Assembly (NCBI RefSeq): GCF_014108865.1 | Contig: NZ_CP053928.1 | Span: forward strand, 62,001 to 126,000 | From: Nocardioides sp. WS12 | GTDB taxonomy: Bacteria > Actinomycetota > Actinomycetes > Propionibacteriales > Nocardioidaceae | Direction of reading: 5' to 3' | DNA: 64,000 nucleotides | Shown here: in pieces, positions 18,678 through 27,330 of the stretch | How positions within the stretch are numbered: position 1 is the stretch's first letter | Layout of the letters: each line of letters begins with the position of its first letter | The notes under the pieces: model-generated | The model's input: the letters and a program-made list of their open reading frames with translations, nothing else | Databases searched by the model: none | Told to the model about the DNA's origin: nothing | Translations under genes and position numbers: made by a program

Positions 18678-20852
18678 ATGAGGCGCGGGCGGTCCGAAGG
18701 ACGTTCCTTCGCCGCGTCCGTGGAACGTGGCCTGCATCTGGCCATCGGGCTGGTCATCGTGGTGAAGACCGTCGTCTGGGCCGGCCAGTTCGCCCTGCGG
18801 CCGTCGTACGACGGCGAGGACCTGACGTTCGCGGCGGTACTGGTCTGCTCGGTCGGTCTCGCCGCGATCAACTGTCTCCGCGGGCGCGCGTCCTCGGTGG
18901 ACGTCGTGCTGTGCACGATCGCCATGGTCGCCGGATCGTTGATGCACCGCGATTCGGTGCCCTTGTCCGGCTCGGCAGACTCCCCGATCATCCATCTGGC
19001 CGAGCCGATGCTGATGGTGATCGCAGCCCGTCGCCGCGGCCCGGTGGTGTCGATGGCACTGATCGCCGCGCTCTTCGTCACGCTGCGCTGGGTGACCGGG
19101 GGCGAGGACGGCCTCCTGTACGGGCTGCAGGAGGCGGCGCTCATCGGTGGCACGGTGTTCGGTGCCCTGTTCCTGGTCTCGCAGATGCGGGGCGCCTCGG
19201 TGCGCGCCGAACGGACGCTCGCCACCCGTCGGGTCGTCGAGGCCGAGCGGATGTCATCGGCGGAGGTGGAGGCGACCTCGTTCCTCCACGACGAACTGAT
19301 CCCGACCCTGCTGGCGGTCGCCGGGTTGCCCGGGGACCCGGACACGTGGTCCGCCGCGGCGATCGCGCTGGAGGAGATCGAGGTCCCGGCCGGCGAGCAG
19401 GGGCTCGGCGACCTCGTTGCGGACATCCGTACGGCGGCCGGACGCGAGCAGCTCGACGCCCAGATCGTGGTGCGGGGGCGGCGGCAACGACTGCCGGACG
19501 TCGTACAGGACGCGCTCCTGGGCGCGGCGACCGAGGCGCTGCGCAATGTGGCCCGGCACAGCGGACAACGCCGCGTGCTGGTCACCGTCGTACGACGACT
19601 CGGCTCGATCCGCATCGAGGTCGCCGACCAGGGCGAGGGGTTCATTGCCGAGCACGGAGTCGGCCTGCGCGTCGCTGTCGCCGGCCGGGTGTCGGCGGTG
19701 GGTGGCACGACGCGTGTGGACAGTGTTCCCGGTTCGGGAACCACGGTGTCCCTGATGTGGCGCTACCGCCGGTTCGCGCGCCTGTTCGGGATGTCGCCCG
19801 ACCACGATCGGGTGATCCGCGCGGTGGTCCGCGACCCGGGCCGGGTGGCCCTGCAGGCCTGCGTGGTGCTGGCCGTCGGGTACCTCGCGACCGCGGCACT
19901 GCTGACCCTGGACAACCCGCTGCAACCGGAGTCCTACCTGGGCGCCACCGCCATCGCTGCGCTGGTCGTGCTCCTCACCATGGCGATGACCCGCGGACCG
20001 CTCACGCCGGCGCACCTCTTCCTGGCGGCAATGATCCCGCCCGCGGTACTCGCCGCCGCCCTGCCCGTGCTTCCTTCCGCGGGTCTCGGTGGCGCGCAGT
20101 CGTGGCTGATCGAGTTCAGCGCGCTGCCGGCGCTCGCGGTCGCCTGGGTCGTGTCGCTGCGGACGACCCTGCTGGTCCTGGTGCCGAACGCCCTCGTGAT
20201 CACCGGAGTCGCCCTGCAACTGGACCGGCCCGCCAGCGACCTCGCCCACCTGCTGTTCGTGCAGCCGCTCAACGCCCTGTTCGTCGGACTGATCGTGTCG
20301 GTCTGCCGCCGCGCCGGAAACATGGTGACGAACCGGGCCGTCGCACAGGCATCCGATCGCCGGGTCGCCCTCGAGCGCCTGCTCGGGAACTTCCTCGCGC
20401 CCGTGCAGGAAATCCTGCTCCGCGGCGCGCTGGGCCAGTTGACCACTTCCGAGTCGACGCGGGCCGCGCTGTTGGCGCACGCGGCGCGGGACTGCCTCTA
20501 CCTGCCCGGGGCGGAGCACGCCGACCTGCGCGCCGAGCTCACGGCGCTGCGGGCCGCCGGCGCCCAGGTCGAGAACCGGATGACCGAATACCCCGCCGCG
20601 ACCCGCACCCTGGCCTCAGCCCTGCGCGCACTGGTCGGCACCCACGCCGTTCAGGTCACGATCTCCGGCAACGTCGACGAATCATCGGTCGTCGTGGTGC
20701 CCGGCCTCGGCATCGATGCCGCAGCCCGGGTCACGCGCTCGCTGCCCATTTCCTGGCAGGCGCGAGCCGAACCGGAGGCCATGGTCCTCACGGGACCACC
20801 GGACCTCGCGTCGGTCATTCGTCGAGGTGGCCGTCGGCTCGTGCGCGACTGA
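18678..20852 (+). CDS. Histidine kinase of the NarL-partner type with two membrane blocks
   Basis: Sensor kinase of 724 residues. First block: about five membrane helices (20-165), a coiled linker, a phosphoacceptor segment FLHDELIPTLLA (His204), and an HATPase domain about 270-370 with N box ALLGAATEALRNVARHSG and G boxes ADQGEGF and GVGLRVAVAGR. Then, unusually, about five more membrane helices (395-530) and a further 200 residues, beginning RRVALERLLGNFLAPVQEIL, which look like a worn second DHp/HATPase pair without clear N or G boxes. TAGCAT 6 bases before the ATG suggests a leaderless start. Its 3' end overlaps the convergent response regulator by 38 bases. Confidence 0.85.
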   Translation: MRRGRSEGRSFAASVERGLHLAIGLVIVVKTVVWAGQFALRPSYDGEDLTFAAVLVCSVGLAAINCLRGRASSVDVVLCTIAMVAGSLMHRDSVPLSGSADSPIIHLAEPMLMVIAARRRGPVVSMALIAALFVTLRWVTGGEDGLLYGLQEAALIGGTVFGALFLVSQMRGASVRAERTLATRRVVEAERMSSAEVEATSFLHDELIPTLLAVAGLPGDPDTWSAAAIALEEIEVPAGEQGLGDLVADIRTAAGREQLDAQIVVRGRRQRLPDVVQDALLGAATEALRNVARHSGQRRVLVTVVRRLGSIRIEVADQGEGFIAEHGVGLRVAVAGRVSAVGGTTRVDSVPGSGTTVSLMWRYRRFARLFGMSPDHDRVIRAVVRDPGRVALQACVVLAVGYLATAALLTLDNPLQPESYLGATAIAALVVLLTMAMTRGPLTPAHLFLAAMIPPAVLAAALPVLPSAGLGGAQSWLIEFSALPALAVAWVVSLRTTLLVLVPNALVITGVALQLDRPASDLAHLLFVQPLNALFVGLIVSVCRRAGNMVTNRAVAQASDRRVALERLLGNFLAPVQEILLRGALGQLTTSESTRAALLAHAARDCLYLPGAEHADLRAELTALRAAGAQVENRMTEYPAATRTLASALRALVGTHAVQVTISGNVDESSVVVVPGLGIDAAARVTRSLPISWQARAEPEAMVLTGPPDLASVIRRGGRRLVRD

Positions 20853-21453
20853 TCAGGCCGTGCACGTTGCCCGGGTCGACACCGCCGGAGCGGTAGGCCC
20901 GGGCTGCACGGAACAGGTGCTCGCGCACCGTCACCTCACTGATCCCGAGGTCGCGGGCCACCAGCCGGTACGGCAGGCCGGTGCTCACCGCCCGGAGGAT
21001 CTCGATCTGTCGCTGGGACAGGCGAGCCCCGAGGCCGTCGTCGGTCAGCAACATCGCCGCGAGCTGGCCCGAGCACGCGAGCTCGCCGGCGACGCCGTCG
21101 CGGATGGCCTGGGCGATGGTCTGGATCGGGTCCACCTTGAGCACCAGCCCCGCTGCGCCGGCCTGGATGGCCCGGCGCACGGGCATCGGCCGCTCCTCGG
21201 CGGTGAACAGCAGGACCACGATGTTGCGGGCCACGAGGGCGGCCACCGACTCCTCGGCGACCGGCTGGCCGGGGATGTGCAGGTCCAGGAGAACCACGTC
21301 GAGCCCCTCGGGGGTGTTCTCGAGGAGTTCGTCCACCGAACCGGCGATCGAGACGAGCGCCATGTCGGGAGCATGCTTCGCGAGCGCGGCACCCACACCG
21401 GCGAGCACCACCGGGTGGTTGTCGATCGCTCCGACCCTGATCACTGCAGACAC
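20815..21453 (-). CDS. Response regulator, NarL/LuxR type
   Basis: Two-domain regulator of about 212 residues. The receiver domain (about 1-120) has the phosphoacceptor aspartate in VVLLDLHIPG and the lysine in GLVLKVDP. The LuxR-type helix-turn-helix is LSQRQIEILRAVSTGLPYRLVARDLGISEVTVREHLFRAARAY. The likely partner is the kinase at 18678, to which it is convergent with 38 bases shared, an unusual layout. Two GTG codons (21456, 21453) could start it; I prefer 21453 because CATACT stands 6 bases ahead. Confidence 0.87.
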   Translation of the reverse strand: MSAVIRVGAIDNHPVVLAGVGAALAKHAPDMALVSIAGSVDELLENTPEGLDVVLLDLHIPGQPVAEESVAALVARNIVVLLFTAEERPMPVRRAIQAGAAGLVLKVDPIQTIAQAIRDGVAGELACSGQLAAMLLTDDGLGARLSQRQIEILRAVSTGLPYRLVARDLGISEVTVREHLFRAARAYRSGGVDPGNVHGLISRARADGHLDE

Positions 21454-21497
21454 CACGCCAGTATGTCGAGCACCCCCGGTGCTCCGTGCCAAAACGG

Positions 21498-23672
21498 TCA
21501 GACCCCTACAGGTTCCTTGTCGGCAGCAGCGGTTCCGCCGTCGGGGTGCGGGAGGTCGTCGTACCCCTCACGGAAGCCGTAGCGCTTCCACCAGCGGGCC
21601 ATCGGCGCGGGCGCCCACCAGTTCCAGCGACCGAGCAGTTTCATCGTCGCCGGGACCAGCAGGGCCCGTACGACGGTGGCGTCGACGAGGATCGCCACCA
21701 GCATGCCGATGCCCAGCATCTTCATGAACACCACGCCACTGAGGCTGAAGGCACCGATCACGACCGCGAGCAACAGTGCGGCGCTCGTGATGATCCGGCC
21801 CGTCTTCTGCACGCCGGTCTCCACGGCGAGGTCGTTGTCGCCGGTCGCGTCCCACTGCTCGCGGACCCGCGAGAGCAGGAACACCTCGTAGTCCATCGAC
21901 AGGCCGAACAGCACGGCCAGCATCACGATCGGGTTGGTCAGGTCGAGGAAGCCCTGCGGCTCGAAGCCGAGCAGCCCCGACAGGTGTCCGTCACTGAAGA
22001 TCCAGGTCACCACACCGAAGGAAGCGGTGATCGACAGGGCGTTCATCAGCACTGCCTTGATCGGCAGCACCACCGAGCCGAAGGCCAGGAAGAGCAGTAG
22101 GAGCATGACGCCGATGACGATGGCGCCCATGAGCGGCAGGTGGTCACCCACCGACTCGGCGAGGTCCACCGTCTCGGCGGTCAGACCGCCGACGAGGGCC
22201 TCAGAGCCGGCCGGGCTGGCCACCTCGCGCAGGTCACGCACGACCTGCTGGGACGCCTCGGTCTGGCTGTTGCCCTCCCATGTCGCACGCAGCAGGGTCG
22301 CGTCGCCCTCGGCGGCGACCGGCTGCACGTCGACGACGCCGTCGACCTTGTTGAGTGCACTCGTGTACGCCGCGAGGGCGGCCTCGTCGGCACCGGTGAC
22401 CAGCACTGCGGCGTTGGACCGCTCGGAGAGGAACTCGTCGTTGAGACGCTCGGACGCCAGGTGGGAGGGGGTGTCGGCCGGGAGCACCCGGTAGTCGACG
22501 CTGCCCCACTTCACGCCGAGGAACGGCGAGGCCACGACCAGGAGAAGGATGACGACGGTCGTACCGATCAGCACCGGACGGCGCATCACGGCCCGAGCCA
22601 GGCGCGCCCACGCGCCGTGGTCGCTCTCCACCGGGGTGGACCGCTGGAGGAACGGGATCCGCCACGAGTCGATGCGGGTGCCGAGCAGCGCGAGGGTGGC
22701 CGGCAGGAGCGTCAGCGCGGCCAGCAGCGCGATCAGCACGGCCGCGATACCGCCGTACCCGATGGACTTGAGGAAGGTCTGCGGAAAGACCAGCAACGAG
22801 CTCATGGCGGCTGCAACGGTCAGCGCGGAGAAGGTGACCGTGCGTCCCGCCGTTGCCATGGTGCGGATCAGTGCACGACGGGTGTCGTCGGGCGTACGCG
22901 CTATCTCCTCACGGAAGCGGGACACGATGAAGAGGGCGTAGTCGATCGCGAGTCCGAGCCCGAGCAGGGTGATGATGTTGGGCGCGAAGATCGAGACCTC
23001 GACGAACTCGTTCAGGCCGGCCATCGTTGCCCGGGCGCCGAGGACCGCAGCGAGGCCCACCAGGACCGGCATGAGGGCAGCGATCACGCTGCGGAAGATG
23101 ATGAGGGAGAGGATCAGCACGATGGGCATCGAGACGATCTCCGCCATCAGGAGATCCTTCTTCGTCTCCTCGTTGACGTCGGCGTAGACCGCGTACGAGC
23201 CTGCGAAGGCGGTGTCCAGTGAGCTCTTCTCAACGCTCGGGCGCAGCTCCTCGAAGGAGTCGATGAAGTCGTTCTGGGTCTCACCGGCCAGTGACACGTA
23301 GACAGCGGTCGCGTGGCCGTCCTTGCTGAGCATGCCCGGGTCCTGTGTGTCGTACCAGGTCAGGTCGGACACGACGACGCCGTCGGGGACAGCGGCCATG
23401 GTGCGCTCGACCTCGGCCTGGAAGGCCGCGTCGGTCACCTCTTCGTCGTCGCTGGAGAAGATCACGACGGTGTCGATCGACCGGTTGCCGAAGGTCTCCC
23501 GCTCGAGCTCGAGCTCCTTGTAGGACTCAGTGGACGGGTCGTCGAAGCCGCCGGCGCCGAGCTTGTCCTCGAGCCCGATGCCCGCGATCGCGGCCGCCGC
23601 CGTGATGCCGAGTCCGACCAGCAGGATCACCACCGCGCGCCGTACGACCAGGGCGCCCCATCGCTCGATCAT
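21498..23672 (-). CDS. MMPL-family RND transporter
   Basis: Proton-driven exporter of lipids or hydrophobic compounds. 724 residues with two repeats of the RND pattern: one helix, a large outside loop, then five to six helices. Family motif in GLGLAIDYALFIVSRFREE and again VLFGLSMDYEVFLLSRVREQW (the proton-path aspartates lie in the DY pairs). Start ATG 23672, because AAGGAG stands 7 bases ahead; upstream in-frame codons lack this. It is divergent from a TetR regulator across a palindrome, so regulated export, perhaps of a toxic lipid or antibiotic, is inferred. Confidence 0.9.
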   Translation of the reverse strand: MIERWGALVVRRAVVILLVGLGITAAAAIAGIGLEDKLGAGGFDDPSTESYKELELERETFGNRSIDTVVIFSSDDEEVTDAAFQAEVERTMAAVPDGVVVSDLTWYDTQDPGMLSKDGHATAVYVSLAGETQNDFIDSFEELRPSVEKSSLDTAFAGSYAVYADVNEETKKDLLMAEIVSMPIVLILSLIIFRSVIAALMPVLVGLAAVLGARATMAGLNEFVEVSIFAPNIITLLGLGLAIDYALFIVSRFREEIARTPDDTRRALIRTMATAGRTVTFSALTVAAAMSSLLVFPQTFLKSIGYGGIAAVLIALLAALTLLPATLALLGTRIDSWRIPFLQRSTPVESDHGAWARLARAVMRRPVLIGTTVVILLLVVASPFLGVKWGSVDYRVLPADTPSHLASERLNDEFLSERSNAAVLVTGADEAALAAYTSALNKVDGVVDVQPVAAEGDATLLRATWEGNSQTEASQQVVRDLREVASPAGSEALVGGLTAETVDLAESVGDHLPLMGAIVIGVMLLLLFLAFGSVVLPIKAVLMNALSITASFGVVTWIFSDGHLSGLLGFEPQGFLDLTNPIVMLAVLFGLSMDYEVFLLSRVREQWDATGDNDLAVETGVQKTGRIITSAALLLAVVIGAFSLSGVVFMKMLGIGMLVAILVDATVVRALLVPATMKLLGRWNWWAPAPMARWWKRYGFREGYDDLPHPDGGTAAADKEPVGV

Positions 23673-23726
23673 TCCGACTCCTTCGCACCACGCCCGGGAA
23701 ACCTTCTGTGACAGCCAGTCAGTTTC

Positions 23727-23757
23727 GTTAACACCATTCACGGTAAACGGTGTAAAC
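23727..23757. promoter_or_regulatory. Inverted repeat, candidate TetR operator
   Basis: Arms GTTAACACC (23727-23735) and GGTGTAAAC (23749-23757) match inversely at 8 of 9 bases with 13 bases between. The site is midway between the divergent MMPL exporter and TetR gene, so one protein could control both. Confidence 0.55.
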
Positions 23758-23800
23758 TAATCTCGTCAAGTGTTCGACGCCCCACCTCTCGAGGAGCCCC

Positions 23801-24565
23801 GTGCCGCACATCCGCGTCCCCGTCACGCGCCGTGAACGCCAACGCGAGGCGACGTACGACGAGATCGTGGCCGCCGCCGAGGAACTCCTGGACGAGGGCG
23901 CCGACCTGTCGCTGCGCGCCGTGGCAACGAAGATGGGCCTGACCGCCCCGGCGCTCTACCGGTACGTCGCGAACTACCAGGAACTCATCGACCTGGTCGC
24001 GTTCGAGCTCGACAAGTCCGCCACCGCCGAGTGGTCCGAGGCGACCGAGCGCTACCCCGCCGACGACCCGGCAGCGCGCCTCACGGCCGGTTGCGCGTGC
24101 TTCCGGAACTGGGCGCTGAGCAAGCCGCGCCAGTTCGCGCTCATCTTCGCCAACCCCATCGCCGCAGGTGACACCGACCGCCGCGAACTATTGACCGTCT
24201 CCACGTCCGGCCACTTCTTCACCGACCTGATCTGGCAGGTCTGGGAGCTCTACCAGTTCCCGTTCCCGGCCCTGGACGACCTCGATCCGGCCGTTCGCGA
24301 AGCCGTGCTCGACCCACTGATCCCCGCGAAGACCGAGCACATCCCGATCGAGGACCGCGGCCTGATGTGGATCTACATGCGCGCGTGGTCAGCGCTGTAC
24401 GGCGTCGTCACGCTCGAGTCGACCGGTCACTGCGACCCCCGGGTCATCGCGTCCGGTCAGCTGTTCCGCGCCACGGTGCTCGACTGGCTCGAGCCCCTCG
24501 GGCTCGACGCCGAGCGCGACCGGCTGACGAAGATCCTCGACGAGGAACTCGCCACCGCGCGCTGA
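23801..24565 (+). CDS. TetR-family regulator
   Basis: 254-residue repressor. The helix-turn-helix is about residues 18-62 (EIVAAAEELLDEGADLSLRAVATKMGLTAPALYRYVANYQELIDLV). The C-terminal part contains FALIFANPI and later WIYMRAWSALYGVVTLE, the WHG-type ligand domain. GAGGAG stands 4 bases before the GTG start. It is divergent from the MMPL exporter with a palindrome between, and very likely represses it and itself. The ligand is unknown. Confidence 0.9.
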   Translation: MPHIRVPVTRRERQREATYDEIVAAAEELLDEGADLSLRAVATKMGLTAPALYRYVANYQELIDLVAFELDKSATAEWSEATERYPADDPAARLTAGCACFRNWALSKPRQFALIFANPIAAGDTDRRELLTVSTSGHFFTDLIWQVWELYQFPFPALDDLDPAVREAVLDPLIPAKTEHIPIEDRGLMWIYMRAWSALYGVVTLESTGHCDPRVIASGQLFRATVLDWLEPLGLDAERDRLTKILDEELATAR

Positions 24566-24579
24566 CCGGTTCGGACCGG

Positions 24580-25272
24580 TCAGGACCAGAGCATCTCGCG
24601 CACCCACACCGGGACGAGGTCTCCGGCGCGACCCTGGCGCGATTCGTGGAAGAAGTGGCTGCCCTCGCTCGGGTCGAGGTTCAGCTCGAGCGTGTGCGCT
24701 CCGTGGCGTCGGGCGTGCTGGACGAAGCCGGCGGCGGGATAGACCGCACCCGAGGTGCCGATCGACACGAAGTGCGTGGCCTCGGCGAGGGCGTCGGTGA
24801 TCCGGTCCATCTCGTAGGGCATCTCGCCGAACCAGACGACGTCCGGACGCAGGTCGTGCGCACCGCAGCCCGGACACGCGGGCTCGTCGAGCAGCGTGCC
24901 TTCCCAGGGCGACACCACCTGACACGCACGGCAGAGCGCCTTGAGCAGTTCTCCATGCATGTGGATCACGTTGCGGGAGCCGGCACGCTCGTGCAGGTTG
25001 TCGATGTTCTGCGTGACGACGAGCAGCGCGTCACCGACCGAGGCCTCGAGCTCGGCCAGCGCGACGTGCGCGGGATTGGGGTCGACGCTCGTGAGCGACG
25101 CCCGCCGGTCGTCGTAGAAACGCTGGACGGTGGCCCGGTCGGCTTCGAAGCCTTCGGGCGTCGCCACGTCCTCGACCCGGTGGCCCTCCCAGAGCCCGTC
25201 GGCGTCACGGAACGTCGGCACTCCGCTCTCGGCGGAGATCCCGGCACCGGTGAGGACGACGATCTGGGGCAC
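24580..25272 (-). CDS. NAD-dependent protein deacylase, sirtuin class III
   Basis: Removes acyl groups from lysines using NAD, giving nicotinamide and O-acyl-ADP-ribose. 230 residues. GAGISAESGVPTFRD binds NAD; TQNIDNLHERAGS and the catalytic histidine in HMHGEL are intact; four cysteines (CRAC, CPGC) hold zinc. Tyr and Arg in FYDDRRASL are the pair that marks class III sirtuins able to remove succinyl groups (CobB/SIRT5 type). GTG start with TAGCCT (25280-25285) 7 bases ahead. Convergent with the TetR gene, 14 bases apart. Confidence 0.92.
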   Translation of the reverse strand: MPQIVVLTGAGISAESGVPTFRDADGLWEGHRVEDVATPEGFEADRATVQRFYDDRRASLTSVDPNPAHVALAELEASVGDALLVVTQNIDNLHERAGSRNVIHMHGELLKALCRACQVVSPWEGTLLDEPACPGCGAHDLRPDVVWFGEMPYEMDRITDALAEATHFVSIGTSGAVYPAAGFVQHARRHGAHTLELNLDPSEGSHFFHESRQGRAGDLVPVWVREMLWS

Positions 25273-25341
25273 GCACGGGAGGCTACCCGTCTACGCGGTG
25301 ACCGTCGTCACCCGTCCGCGGATGCCCCGGCCAGCGCCACC

Positions 25342-27210
25342 TCAGGGTTGAGCAGCGAGGTTCCGCACGGCCTGACGGATCACCGCGGCGTAGATTCCCC
25401 CGCCCCGCGGTCCTGGGTGAATGCCGTCGGAGAGGTCAGAGACCCGACGCGACGCCGAACGCCAGTCCGCCAGGGCACACCCGGGGTGGGCGGCCACGAA
25501 GGCACGGACGCTCTGGTTGTACGGCCGCACCCACGACCGCGGCGCATGCGCAGTGACGAAGACGAAGCGGTGGCCCGGGCCAGCAGCATTGACGATGCTG
25601 GGGAAGGTGCCACGCGGAGCGGCGCCATTGGCACCGAGCGCGATCACGACGTACTTGCGCAGCCGGCCTGCCTTGCGCAGACGCTTCACCTGGTCCACGA
25701 CGTCCCAGACCTGAGCACCCACCTTGGCCCGAATCGCGATCCCGGCCATGTCCTTGACCAGGGCGGGCGCGCTGGCGACCGCGACCGAGTCGCCGAACAG
25801 GGTGATCTGTTGCCCCAGGGGGACGTCCTTGACCGGTGCCGGCACCTGGCTGCCAGGCACGGGGCCGGGGTCGTTGCCGGGGTCGTTGCTGGCCACCTCC
25901 GCCTGTTGGCTGAGGAGAATGGCCTCCTCGCCAGCCTCGATGCTGTGCTCCGCGACGGTCTTGCTGGGCGAGTCCACCACCGCGTGGAGGCCGATCGCCA
26001 TGACGACCGTGACCATCATCGCCGGCACCAACCACCGATCGGGACGCTCCGGCCAGGCCAGCCGGATCCCGCGCAGGAACGGCTTCTCGACGTACTTCCA
26101 GCTCAGGCTGGCGAGAAGCAGGGAGATCGCCAGGATCACCAGGCCGCGCATCGCCAGACCCGAGCCCGAGGTCGCCGCCCAACGCTCGGCGACGAGTACG
26201 ACGACCGGCCAGTGCCACAGGTAGAGCCCGTAGCTGCGTTCGCCGAGCCACACGAGGGGTGCCAGCGGAAGGGCCCTCGCCACCCGCTGGTGGTCCACGG
26301 TCTCCAGCACGACGATCAGCAAGCCGGTCACCGCAGCAATGGCCGCGATGCCGCCGCGGTAGGCGAAGGCGCCCGTGTCGCTCATCGACGCGAAGGCGAC
26401 CAGCAGCGCCGCAAGTGCCAGGGCGACCGACGACTTCACCGCCGCTGGCCGACTGACCGTGAACCGGTTCGACGGGTGCTGGATCGACAGGAGCTGGATC
26501 GACGTGAGCTGGATCGACGCGAACTGCGCGACGGGGACACGCACGAGGGCAGTCAGTGCACCGAGCATCAGGGAGAAGCCGTGGGTGTCGGTCCCGAAGT
26601 ACAGACGGCTCGGGTCGGCCGCGCCCGAGTATCCGACGGCCATCGCGACGATGCTCGCCACGGCCAGGGCCGCCACCACCATCCAGCGGTGACGGTCTGA
26701 ACGGACCAGCCGCACCAGCACCAGCAGGAGCAGTGGCCAGAGCAGGTAGAACTGCTCCTCGATGGCCAGGGACCACAGGTGCTGGAAGATCGGCGGGTTC
26801 AGGCTGGCGAAATAGGATTCTCCGGTGCTGATCTGGTGCCAGTTGGTCGTGAAGGTGAGTCCGCTGACCACCTGCTCCCGCAGGCGCACCGCGCTCATCG
26901 CGCCGAGGACGCCCGCAGCAGCACAGGTGACCGTCATCATCACGAACAGGGCCGGCAGGATCCGGCGGGCCCGGCGGATCCAGAACCGCTGGAACGTCCG
27001 CGCGCGTGACGCCCCGAGGTCGGCCGACAGCCCCACGGTGATCAGGTAGCCCGAGATCACGAAGAAGACGTCGACGCCGAGGAATCCGCCCGGCAAGGCG
27101 CCCGGCCAGATGTGATAGCCGACAACCCCGGCAACCGCGATCCCCCGCAGGGCATCGAGGAGGTGGTTGCGCTCCCTGGCCCCGGTGTCGGGCGTCGAGT
27201 CCGCTCTCAT
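25342..27210 (-). CDS. OafA/YrhL-type acyltransferase with C-terminal SGNH domain
   Basis: Membrane acyltransferase that transfers acyl groups to sugars or cell-wall polymers outside the cell. About 622 residues. Acyltransferase-3 domain with about ten helices: LDALRGIAVAGVVGYHIWPG, GFLGVDVFFVISGYLI, RRARRILPALF, HLWSLAIEEQFYLLWPL. A C-terminal SGNH hydrolase-like domain has FGDSVAVA and a late histidine in IHPGPRGGGIYA. ATG 27210 is used; a TAGGCT hexamer lies 10 bases ahead. An odd repeated run (SIQLTSIQLLSIQ) lies in a loop, from a 15-bp tandem repeat. Confidence 0.88.
   Translation of the reverse strand: MRADSTPDTGARERNHLLDALRGIAVAGVVGYHIWPGALPGGFLGVDVFFVISGYLITVGLSADLGASRARTFQRFWIRRARRILPALFVMMTVTCAAAGVLGAMSAVRLREQVVSGLTFTTNWHQISTGESYFASLNPPIFQHLWSLAIEEQFYLLWPLLLLVLVRLVRSDRHRWMVVAALAVASIVAMAVGYSGAADPSRLYFGTDTHGFSLMLGALTALVRVPVAQFASIQLTSIQLLSIQHPSNRFTVSRPAAVKSSVALALAALLVAFASMSDTGAFAYRGGIAAIAAVTGLLIVVLETVDHQRVARALPLAPLVWLGERSYGLYLWHWPVVVLVAERWAATSGSGLAMRGLVILAISLLLASLSWKYVEKPFLRGIRLAWPERPDRWLVPAMMVTVVMAIGLHAVVDSPSKTVAEHSIEAGEEAILLSQQAEVASNDPGNDPGPVPGSQVPAPVKDVPLGQQITLFGDSVAVASAPALVKDMAGIAIRAKVGAQVWDVVDQVKRLRKAGRLRKYVVIALGANGAAPRGTFPSIVNAAGPGHRFVFVTAHAPRSWVRPYNQSVRAFVAAHPGCALADWRSASRRVSDLSDGIHPGPRGGGIYAAVIRQAVRNLAAQP
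26478..26522 (-). repeat. 15-bp tandem repeat in the acyltransferase gene
   Basis: GCTGGATCGAC followed by four variable bases is present three times in frame. It codes the repeated SIQLx units between two membrane helices. The number of copies can vary without a frameshift. Confidence 0.75.
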
Positions 27211-27330
27211 GACAGGCGCGAGCCTACGTTCCCAACGGCCAGGATCCAGCACTGGTGCGGCGGTTCGGTGGATCACACCCAACTGGTCGTGGACCCGGCC
27301 TGTCCTCCGGGTCCACGACCGTCCTCGCTG

